The notes: generated by a model not told the origin, from the sequence alone. Positions 1-10,418 are shown, counted from the first letter of the stretch. The stretch: DNA of 64,000 nucleotides from Bacteroidota bacterium (GCA_963169645.1 CAUJCO010000008.1:1-64000), one strand, 5' to 3'. Translations and numbers: made by a program.

Positions 1-133
1 GAGTATAGAGTATAGAGTATAGAGTATAGAGTATAGAGTATAGAGTATAGAGTATAGAGTATAGAGTATAGAGTATAGAGTATAGAGTATAGAGTATAGA
101 GTATAGAGTATAGAGTATAGAGTATAGAGTATA
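1..133. repeat. Perfect heptanucleotide tandem array (GAGTATA)x19, probably continuing beyond the left window edge
   Basis: Direct reading: gagtata repeated without interruption from base 1 to 133. Confidence 0.97.
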
Positions 134-151
134 GAGATAAAACTTAATAAC

Positions 152-264
152 CAAGTCTCCAATCTTAGATCTCCAATCTTAAGTCTTAAGTCTTAAGTCT
201 TAAGTCTCAAGTCTCAAGTCTCAAGTCTCAAGTCTCCAATCTCCAATCTTAAGTCTCCAATCGC
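152..264. repeat. Second, degenerate heptanucleotide array, units AAGTCTT / AAGTCTC / CAATCTC / CAATCTT
   Basis: Direct reading: 7-bp periodicity with a YAATCTY/AAGTCTY-like consensus, ending at the stop codon of the minus-strand ABC1-kinase gene. Confidence 0.92.
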
Positions 265-265
265 T

Positions 266-1969
266 TCACGATTTGAGTGCTAAAATAAATCCTAAAGCTA
301 ATAGAGGTGTAAATACAAACCATTGCAATCCAGCAGCGGCTAATATAGAGCCACCCACAATGCAACAGCCACCAAAAATGGTATTTTGCAAGCCGGTTCC
401 AATAGGTTTTTTCTTCTCTACTAATTCTGTTTCAAAGCGTTTAAAAGCCTCTGATAATACTAATGGTGATCGGGTAACGATATCTAATATTTCCGGTGCA
501 TTTTGTAATTGTGTTTTTACCAAATCCAGCGGATTTACTTCGCCCAATACCATTTTGCGAATATGTTTTTTGGTTACTTTTTGGATGTCAAAGCCAGGAA
601 GAATTACGTTTCCGACACCTTCATACGTTATAATTGCTTTTACCATTAAAACTAATTCTAATGGATAATACATGCGATATTTGGATCCTAATGCAACGGA
701 TTCCAAGATTAATTTGGCAAGTGAAAATTCTTTAAAATTAGGTGCTTTCAACCATTTATTCCCGATGGCAATAAATTCTTTTCTAAAGCCTTCTATGTCA
801 CTATCTTTTCCTTTTCTTGCTAATAAAGTTAAGTAACGTGCTGCTCCTTGTGGATCGCCCATTACTAAACTGTTGAAATAATATAGCATGGTTTTTCGGG
901 TACTGTCTTCAAATCGTCCAACCATTCCTAAATCTATAAATCCTACTTGTGGTCCGTTTGGTCCATCCATAATCATTAAATTTCCAGGATGTAGATCAGC
1001 ATGGAAAAATCCATCTTGATACAACATCTGAATAATAGCATACGCACCATAATCTACAATTTTAGCACGTTCTGCTTCGTTATATCTTTCATATGCTCTG
1101 TGGTCGGGTTTGATACCTCTGATGAACTGCATACATACCACATCGCTAGTAGAATATTCTCTGTAAATTTTTGGGAAATGTATTTCCGGATGTTTGGAGA
1201 AATTAACCGCAAATTCTTCTGCATTATCAGCTTCTAAACGAAAATCAACTTCGCGATTGGTATAATCGCAAAATTCCGTAAACATATTCTTAGGTTGTAA
1301 CTGTGGCACAAATAATTCCAATACAGTTCCCATTCCTTTGATGATTTTACTGTCTGTTTGAATTAATTCGCGCGTGCCCGGTTTTAATAATTTTAGTACG
1401 ACTTCTTCACCGGTTCTCAGCGTTGCTCGATGTGTTTGTGCAATTGATGCAGAGCCTAATGGGTTTTGCTTAATTTCGGTAAATACGCGATGTACAGGTT
1501 GTTTAATTTGCTCTTCCACTAATTCAATAAATCGCTCGTATTTTACAGCAGGTAATGCATCTAACAATTTTTTTAATTCATCGGTAATGTCTTTGGGCAA
1601 CATATCTTCTCGCAAACTCATAATTTGTCCGAGCTTGATATAGGTTGCACCTAACATCTCTAATCTTCTTCTTAATTGTACTGAAAAAGGTTGTTTGATT
1701 AATTTCTTTTTTAATAAAGGCCAATGTAACCAAAGGAACAAACGCAATAAGATATCTTGTACAAAACTGAACTTTGCTTTTGTTTCTCTTCTATGTCTTA
1801 AATAGGCATAGCCACCACCTAAAAGTAATCCGATGAGATGGCGATTTGTAATTAGAAAGCGAACAAAAAGTGAACTTGGTTTTTTCTCTATGTATTCTTC
1901 GAATACGCGGTTGGCATCCTGATCTTGTGGATGAATATCTACATTTTCTTCTATTTCTGTGGCTTCCAT
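266..1969 (-). CDS. ABC1 atypical kinase family protein (UbiB/AarF-like)
   Basis: Motifs KLGQIMSLREDMLP, GSASIAQTHRA, FHADLHPGNLMI and VGFIDLGMVG; C-terminal TM pair. The track start at 2002 is a TTG; the first ATG is at 1969 (MEATEIEEN). Confidence 0.9.
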   Translation of the reverse strand: MEATEIEENVDIHPQDQDANRVFEEYIEKKPSSLFVRFLITNRHLIGLLLGGGYAYLRHRRETKAKFSFVQDILLRLFLWLHWPLLKKKLIKQPFSVQLRRRLEMLGATYIKLGQIMSLREDMLPKDITDELKKLLDALPAVKYERFIELVEEQIKQPVHRVFTEIKQNPLGSASIAQTHRATLRTGEEVVLKLLKPGTRELIQTDSKIIKGMGTVLELFVPQLQPKNMFTEFCDYTNREVDFRLEADNAEEFAVNFSKHPEIHFPKIYREYSTSDVVCMQFIRGIKPDHRAYERYNEAERAKIVDYGAYAIIQMLYQDGFFHADLHPGNLMIMDGPNGPQVGFIDLGMVGRFEDSTRKTMLYYFNSLVMGDPQGAARYLTLLARKGKDSDIEGFRKEFIAIGNKWLKAPNFKEFSLAKLILESVALGSKYRMYYPLELVLMVKAIITYEGVGNVILPGFDIQKVTKKHIRKMVLGEVNPLDLVKTQLQNAPEILDIVTRSPLVLSEAFKRFETELVEKKKPIGTGLQNTIFGGCCIVGGSILAAAGLQWFVFTPLLALGFILALKS

Positions 1970-2032
1970 AGGGTAATTAAAAAATATTCTTGTAAGATAC
2001 AATTTCGAGTTTAATCTTCCAATTTTTTTTCA

Positions 2033-2065
2033 CAAAAAAATAGCCTTGCATTTAAGCAAGGCTAT
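2033..2065 (-). terminator. Rho-independent terminator of the PorP-OmpA gene
   Basis: Stem ATAGCCTTGC/GCAAGGCTAT followed by a T-tract when read on the minus strand. Confidence 0.75.
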
Positions 2066-2090
2066 TCTATTGTTTTTTATTCTTTATATA

Positions 2091-3815
2091 TTATTTCTTT
2101 TCTATTCTAACGCCTACAATTTCTACTTTGCGTTGTTTAGAAGCGGCAATGCTATAGATAGATTTAGCAATATCTTTTTTGCTGTCGCTGATTTCTTTTG
2201 GAGACATGCTTTCTCCGAAAGGAATGGTAGTAGCCGTTTTTGCTAATACTTTAACATTGTCTCCTAAGTTGTTTTCAATAAAGTTCACAATACTATTAAT
2301 ACGACGCTCAGATAGTTTTTTATTGTATTCTTCAGATGCTAAAGGTGATGCATAACCTCTAAATTCTAACGTAACTATATATCCGCCATCTACTAATTTA
2401 GATAGTTCTTTTAATACCCTATCTACACGGTTAAAGTTGTCATCAATTTGACTAAAGAATGCAGATACGTTCTGGCTGCTATCAGCGGATGCTTTGGTAA
2501 ACGTATTTGCTTTTGATTTATATTGTTGATATAATGTTTGATAATCTGCTGTGTTATTTTGTTTTGGAATATCATTATCAAAATATAATTCAATTGGTAA
2601 TAACGTTAATACTTTTTCTGATGTATTATCTATATTGATAACTTCCGGTTTTTCCGCTTTTAATACAATTGCCGGAACAATCACTTCAATAGAATCTATA
2701 TATTCACCTTTAATCGTGTTTGGTTCAATAGTTCTGTTTATAATAGTATCTACGAAGTTGTTTGAAGAATCTTCATATTTAACACGTACTTTCGTAATTA
2801 CCTCAGCCGGAACATAAACCGGACAAGGTTTTGCTTTTTTCGTTTCACCGAATTCATAGTTCAATACTAATTCAAAAGCTCCTTGTGCTTTTGTAGCTTT
2901 TCGCAAACCGGAAACATTAAAGTCGTATGCTGCTCCTACGCGTAAGGTTTTGTATAAAAAGGATAAATAGGTAATGGCAGCATCGTTGTCCATTGCTCTA
3001 TATCCTAAACCAAATCCTAAACCAAAATCATTTTTCTCTTTAAATCGAACTTCTGCGATGGCATTAACCAATATTTCGTTTGCTTTACGTTGATTTTGAA
3101 AATAAAATCCGGGTTGTACATTCCAATTATCTTTGATGGCCACTTTTGCTTTGGCATAAGCGGAATGTCTTGATGGTAACTCAGAAGAAGTGAGATACAA
3201 GAAGTTTTGATTTGGAGTGTGTAAATTGGATGTTGTCGCACCAATATCTAAAATTGATTTCTCTTTTATTTTTGTTCTGAAGTTTAATCCTAAAGTGAAA
3301 TTTGGATAGGAAATATTGTTGTTGGAAAACGATTCGCCATTTGGAATATTAGGATCAAAAGTGGAACCATTGTATTGGTTGTCGAAGGTTAATCCTTGTT
3401 GATCCAATGATTTAATGGTGATGCCTGCTGTAATACCGATAGTCAATAATTGTTTTTCCTTATTAAAATATTTCCCAAAGTTCATTGTCAAATTGGGATT
3501 GAAAATACTTAAGTTTCCATCTCCGGCTTTATCGTATAAAAAACTAACGCCACCACCGATTAGCCAACCTTTGTTGAATTTTTTAAGCAAACGATCATAA
3601 GATGCCGTCGTTGTTGAATAAGGAACCGGCAATGTTCTCCATTGATCTCTATATAATCCGGCAATACGATTGAGTTTTCCATACTCAGTAACACCAGCAA
3701 ACGCCGGATTTAAATATAAAGGATTGTATTGGATTTGACTAAAATGTGGATCTTGTGCAACAGCAACTTTACATAAAAATGCAAACAATAATCCCAAAAT
3801 TAAACTTCTTTTCAT
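2091..3815 (-). CDS. PorP/SprF family type IX secretion membrane protein fused to a C-terminal OmpA-like domain
   Basis: N-terminal QDPHFSQIQYNPLYLNPAFAG...YRDQWRTLP is typical of PorP/SprF; C-terminal EFRGYASPLASEEYNKKLSERRINS is typical of OmpA. Confidence 0.92.
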   Translation of the reverse strand: MKRSLILGLLFAFLCKVAVAQDPHFSQIQYNPLYLNPAFAGVTEYGKLNRIAGLYRDQWRTLPVPYSTTTASYDRLLKKFNKGWLIGGGVSFLYDKAGDGNLSIFNPNLTMNFGKYFNKEKQLLTIGITAGITIKSLDQQGLTFDNQYNGSTFDPNIPNGESFSNNNISYPNFTLGLNFRTKIKEKSILDIGATTSNLHTPNQNFLYLTSSELPSRHSAYAKAKVAIKDNWNVQPGFYFQNQRKANEILVNAIAEVRFKEKNDFGLGFGLGYRAMDNDAAITYLSFLYKTLRVGAAYDFNVSGLRKATKAQGAFELVLNYEFGETKKAKPCPVYVPAEVITKVRVKYEDSSNNFVDTIINRTIEPNTIKGEYIDSIEVIVPAIVLKAEKPEVINIDNTSEKVLTLLPIELYFDNDIPKQNNTADYQTLYQQYKSKANTFTKASADSSQNVSAFFSQIDDNFNRVDRVLKELSKLVDGGYIVTLEFRGYASPLASEEYNKKLSERRINSIVNFIENNLGDNVKVLAKTATTIPFGESMSPKEISDSKKDIAKSIYSIAASKQRKVEIVGVRIEKK

Positions 3816-3839
3816 CTATTCTCATTTATTTTTTCTCCA

Positions 3840-3880
3840 TAAAATAGCTTGTTTCTTGTAATAAGCTAGTTGCTATTTTA
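3840..3880. promoter_or_regulatory. Nested inverted repeat in the leader of the PorP-OmpA gene
   Basis: TAAAATAGC (3840-3848) pairs with GCTATTTTA (3872-3880); inner AGCTT/AAGCT. No T-tract follows on the minus strand. Confidence 0.4.
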
Positions 3881-3967
3881 TTCGTGCTAATATAGTTTAT
3901 TTATTTTATAAATTCTTATTCCGTTCCAATATGACTATGCTAAAAATGAAAGGAATTGTATTTGTAT

Positions 3968-6900
3968 TTATCTTAATAAAGTAATATTACCTTTTAGAAC
4001 AATGTTTTTTCCTTCTAAGCAAGTGCCTTTAAAATAATAACCGTACACTTCGGCCGGCAATGCACTTCCTTTATAGGTGCCATCCCAGCCATCATTAATA
4101 GAATTTGATTCGAATACTTTCAAACCCCAACGATCAAAAATTTCTATATGCATTTCTTTTAAATTTTCAGAACGAACATATAATACATCATTATTGCCAT
4201 CATTGTTAGGTGTGAATGCATTGGGAATATAGATGTACATATTCGTGCATGGTAAATATTGAATATTTACTAAAACAGAATCACTGTTACTACAATTGGT
4301 GCGTTGATTGGTTGCAACAACAGTAAATAATGTAGTGGCCTGAATTTGTGCTATTGGATTTTGGATGTGTGCATTGTTTAATAAATCAGATGGCGACCAA
4401 TGATAAGATAATGTTTCGTTGCTTATTACATTTAGTTGTATGTCTTCATTCGGTAAAGCTTGACTTTTATCTGCAGTTGCATCTATGATAGGAAGCGGAT
4501 TGACGGTCAAATTAAGATGCACAATACTGTCGCAGTTTTCGGCTGAAGTTAATTTTATTTCGTACGAACCTGCTTGTGAAAATGTTTGATTTCCAATTTG
4601 AATAGTTTCACCTTGGCAAATAGTACGTGACAAGGTTTCTTCCTTAATCGGAATGGTTCGCAATGTAATATTTATAAGACTATCGCAACCGATAGATGTT
4701 TTTAGATGTATAGTGTAATTTCCTGTTTCTTTTAATATTTGATTACCAATAACCAAACTGTCTCCGGAGCAGATAGCAGCATTCATTTGTACTTTAACCG
4801 TATCTATCACTTGCAATATTAATTGTATCATACTATCGCAACCACCACTTGCCGGAATGTGAACGGTATAAATCCCATTTTCTGTAAATGATTGATTACC
4901 GATGTTTACAAAATCACCTTTGCAAATAGTTTGTTGAATAATTGATTGGAGCGTATCTGTTACTGTTAATTGTAATGTAATAATTGAATCGCAACCGGAA
5001 TTGGATTGCACAGTGTCTGTGTAAATTCCCGATTGTGTGTAGGTGTGATTCCCAAAGGTATAAGATTGTCCGCTACAAATTGCTTTTTGAATGGATGTAT
5101 GTTTTAATGGAATAGTAGTAAGATGAAGTGTAATAATGGAATCGCAACCGGCAACAGACATTAATGTAATTTGATAGGTTCCATTGGTGTAAAATGTTTC
5201 ATGTCCAATTGTGATAGAATCACCTTCGCAAATTTGTTCTTGTATTGATGCTGTTTTTGGAAGCCCAACTTCAACGGTAATGGTTGATGAGTCTATCGGA
5301 TTGCAATTTGTGGAATCTTTTAAATAAAAATGAACTGTGTACGTTCCGGTATTGCTATAAATATGAGTTGGATATTGTGCGGTTGATGTGCTTCCGTCGC
5401 CAAAATCCCAATGCCATTCATTGCCCGGTTGCGTGGAAGTATAACTGAATTGTGTTGTGAGTGGCTGACATCCTTTAGATGGTGTAGCCGTTGTTGTAAT
5501 AATTTGTAATCCGGTTAGTTTAAAGTCGAATTTAAAACCAGCCATATTGCAATTGTCTGCATTGTTATTTGGTCCAATTACGCCGGCAGTGGTCGGGAAT
5601 TCGTTGGTGCCGGCACAGCTGGCACATACTGCTTGATAAACAATTCCATTTTTATCGAATCTGCTCGTACCACCATCAACGTGATCGCCAATGCCTCCGG
5701 TTTCACCAAAATAGGTAGCATACACTAAATTAGCAGCATTTGTATTGAGGTTGATTAAATAGAAATCACTACCATCTGTAGAATCCATTGCAGCATCTGG
5801 TGTAACCGGCATATCAAAAGTGTTTCCATAATTATTAATAAATCCACCCCAACCTACGGCGTAAATATTATTACAAACATCCACTAATAAAGCAGTTGGC
5901 GTGATATTGATTTGCTGTGCATTTTCTGTTCCGAATACGGTAGAAAAAACAGTTGTATTAAGTGTATTATTTAATTTATGAATAAATTGTGGTGCACCTA
6001 CATTATTGTAAACACCATTGCTCACCGGATAAGCACCTAAGGTTTGTCCGAATAAAAATATATTATCATCTAAATCTAAATCCAAAATAAATGCTTGGTC
6101 ATAACCATCCGTTCCTATGTAAGAGGCTGCTTGTACGGCATTTCCATCGTTATCAAAAGATGCAACAAATCCATCCGCATCACCTCCGCGATAGCTTGTA
6201 TTTAATCCATTGTTGGTGTGCGGTAAATCAGTACTGGTGGTGCCACCGCAAATGAAGATATTTTTTTGTTTATCCATGCCAATACTATAAGATGCATCAT
6301 CTCCAGAGCCACCATAATAGGTAGCCCATTTTAAAGACGATAGGTCGGCATTAAATTTTGCTAAAACACCATCGAAACCACCGCCATTGTTAGCTTGTGC
6401 TTTTCCGGCAGTACCCAAAATATCAGAAGAGTTGGTGGTTGAGGTAATATAAATATCACCCAATTCATCAACAGCTATATCACTTCTAGAATCATCGCCA
6501 TAATTATAATTGGTGCTGACACTTGCGTTTAGGCCATCATTACCCGTGCCACCAAAAAAAGTAGAGCCAACCAATGCTGAGCCTGCTGCATTTAATTTTG
6601 TAATGGCAATATCAGAACCATTCGGGTAAAGAATGGAGTTAGACATCGCAAAGGTAAAGTTGCCACCATTGTATGTTTTATTATATGCATTTGCAGTTGT
6701 TGGAAAATCCATAGAGCTGGTTGCCAATACTGCAATTAAATCATTATTGGACGTGCAATATAAACTGGCTAATAATTCATTGGAGCTACCGCCTAAATAA
6801 GTAGAATAAATTTTTGCTGTACCGGTTGCATTGAATTTTGTAATGGCAATATCTGTTGGCTCAGCACCATCGCCACCGTTAAAACTTGTTTGAAATGCAC

Positions 6901-7747
6901 CTAACGAAGTTGGGTATGCTGCACCCAAGGCAATACCACCTAAAAACATATTTCCTGTGTTATCGTGTGTTGCCGATGAACCCCAATTATCTGAAAAACT
7001 GCCGGAATACGTAGAAAATACTAAAGTAGGGTCGATGATTAAATCTTCATTTTTGTTATACGCATTTGGCAGTGAAAACGAGAGTACGTTTTCATTTAAA
7101 ACATATTTACAAGGCACTTCATATTGTTTCCCATTTATATTTTGATATGCATACGGTTTAAGTTCATATATCGTGTTGATTGATGTTTTTATCATTAATC
7201 TACCATCCGTTGTAATAGAGAGTGCATCTACTCCATTATATTGAAATTGTAAATTTTGTACATTTCCATTTTTATGAACAATATAATCTGTTTTTAAAGC
7301 ATTTGCATCTCCATATACCTTAAAATCGATATTTGGATATATATCTTGATATAAAACAGACCCAAATATACTAACATTTGATTTCCATTTTTTTGAATCT
7401 TTTCCGATGAAATAATTGTTGTAATAATTTCGATTATCGGAACTGCTGATAATAACATTGGTATTTGCATTCAACCATTTTACTTCGTAAGCATGTCCTT
7501 TTATTTTTTCTTCTTTTGAGTGTTGTTGTTTTCCTGAATGATGTAAATGTGCTGCATCGATAAATTTATAGGTTAATTTATTTTTTTCTAAAAACACCCA
7601 ACCACCGGATAAATCCGCTTTATAGAGAATAGGAGCTTCCCATTGTCCTTCATTTTTTACATAGTCAATCTTATTTTGTACAATGGATTTTGCACCTACA
7701 TGAGAAAATGCCATCAAAATAAATAGAGATAAGATAAATGTTCTCAT
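3968..7747 (-). CDS. Large secreted T9SS type B (gliding-motility-associated C-terminal domain) cargo with SBBP-like beta-propeller repeats, PKD domain and five ~50-aa two-Cys repeats
   Basis: C-term YIPNAFTPNNDGNNDVLYVRS...IEIFDRWGLKVFES...WDGTYKG...; PKD WHWDFGDGSTSTAQYPTHIY; STYLGGSSNE-like repeats; signal peptide. Confidence 0.92.
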   Translation of the reverse strand: MRTFILSLFILMAFSHVGAKSIVQNKIDYVKNEGQWEAPILYKADLSGGWVFLEKNKLTYKFIDAAHLHHSGKQQHSKEEKIKGHAYEVKWLNANTNVIISSSDNRNYYNNYFIGKDSKKWKSNVSIFGSVLYQDIYPNIDFKVYGDANALKTDYIVHKNGNVQNLQFQYNGVDALSITTDGRLMIKTSINTIYELKPYAYQNINGKQYEVPCKYVLNENVLSFSLPNAYNKNEDLIIDPTLVFSTYSGSFSDNWGSSATHDNTGNMFLGGIALGAAYPTSLGAFQTSFNGGDGAEPTDIAITKFNATGTAKIYSTYLGGSSNELLASLYCTSNNDLIAVLATSSMDFPTTANAYNKTYNGGNFTFAMSNSILYPNGSDIAITKLNAAGSALVGSTFFGGTGNDGLNASVSTNYNYGDDSRSDIAVDELGDIYITSTTNSSDILGTAGKAQANNGGGFDGVLAKFNADLSSLKWATYYGGSGDDASYSIGMDKQKNIFICGGTTSTDLPHTNNGLNTSYRGGDADGFVASFDNDGNAVQAASYIGTDGYDQAFILDLDLDDNIFLFGQTLGAYPVSNGVYNNVGAPQFIHKLNNTLNTTVFSTVFGTENAQQINITPTALLVDVCNNIYAVGWGGFINNYGNTFDMPVTPDAAMDSTDGSDFYLINLNTNAANLVYATYFGETGGIGDHVDGGTSRFDKNGIVYQAVCASCAGTNEFPTTAGVIGPNNNADNCNMAGFKFDFKLTGLQIITTTATPSKGCQPLTTQFSYTSTQPGNEWHWDFGDGSTSTAQYPTHIYSNTGTYTVHFYLKDSTNCNPIDSSTITVEVGLPKTASIQEQICEGDSITIGHETFYTNGTYQITLMSVAGCDSIITLHLTTIPLKHTSIQKAICSGQSYTFGNHTYTQSGIYTDTVQSNSGCDSIITLQLTVTDTLQSIIQQTICKGDFVNIGNQSFTENGIYTVHIPASGGCDSMIQLILQVIDTVKVQMNAAICSGDSLVIGNQILKETGNYTIHLKTSIGCDSLINITLRTIPIKEETLSRTICQGETIQIGNQTFSQAGSYEIKLTSAENCDSIVHLNLTVNPLPIIDATADKSQALPNEDIQLNVISNETLSYHWSPSDLLNNAHIQNPIAQIQATTLFTVVATNQRTNCSNSDSVLVNIQYLPCTNMYIYIPNAFTPNNDGNNDVLYVRSENLKEMHIEIFDRWGLKVFESNSINDGWDGTYKGSALPAEVYGYYFKGTCLEGKNIVLKGNITLLR
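4500..5260 (-). repeat. Five tandem ~50-aa protein repeats (IC.GDsi.IGnqtf...G.Y.i.l....GCDSii.L.L.v)
   Basis: Visible in the 1259-aa translation; each unit carries a conserved Cys pair. Confidence 0.85.
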
Positions 7748-7945
7748 AGTTGAATCTTGTTTGAAACTATTATTATGGGTTTTGTCTGTCTCCGCTCTTA
7801 GGCGTCTTAATAAATACTTTCATTACTAAGATACGATTATATCTTTCAAAAATCTATTCCTGTTTTAGAGAACCAACTAATTTCCTATTTTCGGTTTGTG
7901 CGTTCAAAGATAGAATATTTCATAATTCCCTAATTTGATATTCCG

Positions 7946-7953
7946 TAATTTTG
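7946..7953 (+). promoter_or_regulatory. TAATTTTG, exact match to the Bacteroidota -7 motif TAnnTTTG, 17 nt upstream of the prfC ATG
   Basis: Motif match only; no clear -33 TTG at canonical spacing. Confidence 0.35.
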
Positions 7954-7970
7954 CCTATTAAATCTTTAAA

Positions 7971-9572
7971 ATGTCGATAACGGAAGAAATAAAGAGAAGA
8001 AAGACCTTTGCTATTATATCGCATCCGGATGCCGGAAAAACCACGCTAACGGAAAAATTTTTATTGTATGGTGGTGCTATCCAAACGGCTGGTGCGGTAA
8101 AATCTAATAAAATAAAAAAATCGGCTACTTCCGACTTTATGGAAATTGAAAAACAAAGAGGTATTTCGGTGGCAACATCGGTGATGTCATTTGAATATCA
8201 AAATACCTTAATCAATTTGTTAGATACGCCCGGTCATAAGGATTTTGCAGAAGATACGTACCGCACACTCACAGCAGTTGACAGCGTAATATTAGTAGTA
8301 GATTGTGTAAAAGGCGTGGAAATGCAAACAGAAAAATTGATGGAAGTTTGCCGTATGCGTAATATGCCTGTGATTGTTTTTATTAATAAAATGGATAGAG
8401 ATGGTAAAGATCCATTTGATTTGTTAGATGAGCTGGAACAAAAATTATTTATAAAAGTTCGTCCACTTTCTTGGCCAATCGGAGGTGGAAAATTATTTAA
8501 AGGTGTATATAATTTATTTGAAAAAAGACTGAATTTATTCAGGGCATCCTCAACCAAAGTGGAAGAAGAATATGTACAAATAAACGACATCGAAGATGCA
8601 GAATTAGATAAACAAATAGGTGAGCGAGACGCGGCAAAGTTGAGAGAAGATATTGAATTATTAGACGGTGTGTATGAACCATTTGACGAAGAAAATTATA
8701 AGTCGGGCGAAATAGCTCCGGTGTTTTTTGGTTCCGGTGTCAATAATTTTGGCGTAAGAGAGTTGTTGGAAACATTTATTCAAATTGCACCATCGCCACG
8801 AGGCAGAAATACCGACAAGCGAGTTGTAATGCCGACAGAGGAAAAACTTTCCGGGTTTGTTTTTAAAATACATGCCAATATTGACCCAAATCATCGCAGT
8901 AGAATTGCCTTTTTACGTGTTTGTTCCGGAAAATTTGAACGCAATAAATTTTATTATCACACCCGATTAAAGAAAGAATTGCGATTTAGCAATCCGGTTA
9001 CCTTTATGGCATCAGATAAAAATATTGTTGAAGATGCCTATCCGGGCGATGTAATAGGCATGAACGATACCGGTAATTTTAAGATAGGTGATACGCTTAC
9101 GGAAGGTGAAAATATGTTTTTTAAAGGAATTCCAAGTTTCTCACCGGAAATTTTTAAAGAAATGGTAAATACCAATCCAATGAAAACAAAACAATTGGAA
9201 AAAGGTATCCAACAATTAACGGAAGAAGGTGTGGCACAGTTGTTTACAGTGCATACCACACAAGCTAAAATTGTAGGAACGGTGGGCGATTTGCAATTTG
9301 AAGTTATCCAATACAGGTTATTACATGAATATGGTGCATCTTGCCAATTTAAACCGTTGCAATATTATAAAGCATGCTGGGTTACATCGGAGAATGTGGC
9401 TAAATTGAATGAATTTATCAGAACAAAATCCAATTATATTGCGTTTGATAAAGAGCAACAACCGGTATTTTTAGCAAGCTCAGAATGGATTTTGCGATTA
9501 ACACAACAAGATTATCCGGAAATACAATTTCATCTTACTTCAGAGTTTACAAAAGATGAAGTAATAGCATAG
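7971..9572 (+). CDS. prfC: Peptide chain release factor 3
   Basis: GTPase motifs [23 protein letters not shown]; 533 aa collinear with RF3. Confidence 0.96.
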   Translation: MSITEEIKRRKTFAIISHPDAGKTTLTEKFLLYGGAIQTAGAVKSNKIKKSATSDFMEIEKQRGISVATSVMSFEYQNTLINLLDTPGHKDFAEDTYRTLTAVDSVILVVDCVKGVEMQTEKLMEVCRMRNMPVIVFINKMDRDGKDPFDLLDELEQKLFIKVRPLSWPIGGGKLFKGVYNLFEKRLNLFRASSTKVEEEYVQINDIEDAELDKQIGERDAAKLREDIELLDGVYEPFDEENYKSGEIAPVFFGSGVNNFGVRELLETFIQIAPSPRGRNTDKRVVMPTEEKLSGFVFKIHANIDPNHRSRIAFLRVCSGKFERNKFYYHTRLKKELRFSNPVTFMASDKNIVEDAYPGDVIGMNDTGNFKIGDTLTEGENMFFKGIPSFSPEIFKEMVNTNPMKTKQLEKGIQQLTEEGVAQLFTVHTTQAKIVGTVGDLQFEVIQYRLLHEYGASCQFKPLQYYKACWVTSENVAKLNEFIRTKSNYIAFDKEQQPVFLASSEWILRLTQQDYPEIQFHLTSEFTKDEVIA

Positions 9573-9585
9573 ATATAAAAATTTA

Positions 9586-10029
9586 ATGAGTATGAATAAG
9601 CGCGTCGAATTTTTTAAAAGTCAAATTGGTCAAGAGAAATGGCAATATGAATATCCGTTGATGGATTGGTTGAAAACCAAAGTAGTGGCTGCGGAAGAAG
9701 GAAATGTGAAAATGCAATTTGTAGTAGAAAAATATATGCTAAATCCGATTGGGATAATGCATGGCGGAATTATGGCTACAATATTAGATGAAGTGATGGG
9801 AGCAGCCAGTTTTACATTGGGACGGCCACATGGGTTTGCTACCGTAAATATGAATATAGACTTTCTTAATCCGGCAAAAGCAGGTGCGGTAATTTATGGA
9901 GAAGGTACCGTTTTAAGAGCAGGGAAGACGATATTACATATAAAAGCGGAACTCTACGATGAAAACAATACGTTATTTGCTAAGGCTACTTCTAATATGA
10001 TCCGCACAGCGGTGGAACTTCCCATATAG
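9586..10029 (+). CDS. PaaI-family hotdog thioesterase
   Basis: NPIGIMHGGIMATILDEVMGAA...ATVNMNIDFLNPAKAG, hotdog thioesterase signature. Confidence 0.9.
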   Translation: MSMNKRVEFFKSQIGQEKWQYEYPLMDWLKTKVVAAEEGNVKMQFVVEKYMLNPIGIMHGGIMATILDEVMGAASFTLGRPHGFATVNMNIDFLNPAKAGAVIYGEGTVLRAGKTILHIKAELYDENNTLFAKATSNMIRTAVELPI

Positions 10030-10109
10030 AAAAATTGATAAATGATAATTTATTTTAATTTGTTTTGCTAAAAAGTAGCGGAATTGCCTATTTTTTTGTT
10101 TCTTAGAAT

Positions 10110-10146
10110 TGGAGAAAAAAAGTACGGAGTGGCGAAACCACTCCGT
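10110..10146 (-). terminator. Rho-independent terminator of the IVDPTGGN-repeat ORF
   Basis: ACGGAGTGG-CGAAA-CCACTCCGT perfect stem; minus-strand reading continues into a T7 tract. Confidence 0.8.
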
Positions 10147-10196
10147 GTAAGAACTAAACTACTAACTATTTATTATAGTGGGGGAGAAAAAACAAA

Positions 10197-10418
10197 TTAA
10201 TTACCACCGGTTGGGTCAACGATTCTATTGCCACCAGTTGGGTCAACAATGTTACCGCCAGTCGGATCAACGATTCTATTACCACCAGTTGGATCAACAA
10301 TGTTACCACCAGTTGGATCTACTATCATTTTATTACCACCAGTTGGGTCAACGATGTTTCCGCCTGTTGGATCTACGATTCTTAATAATGCGATTAAAAG
10401 TGCTACTATGATTCCCAT
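10197..10418 (-). CDS. 73-aa protein: hydrophobic N-terminal helix plus seven IVDPTGGN repeats; unknown function
   Basis: ATG at 10418 gives MGIIVALLIALLR(IVDPTGGN)n with R or KM linkers; stop TAA directly after the last GGN; terminator-like hairpin 51 bp downstream. Confidence 0.7.
   Translation of the reverse strand: MGIIVALLIALLRIVDPTGGNIVDPTGGNKMIVDPTGGNIVDPTGGNRIVDPTGGNIVDPTGGNRIVDPTGGN
10198..10380 (-). repeat. 24/27-bp tandem repeat encoding IVDPTGGN(R)
   Basis: Seven CCACCAGTTGGATCAACAAT-like units with mostly alternating 24- and 27-bp spacing. Confidence 0.93.

Noticed and set aside
1-264. Left-edge repeats as a CRISPR array
   Set aside because: Units are 7 bp with no unique spacers and no cas genes nearby.
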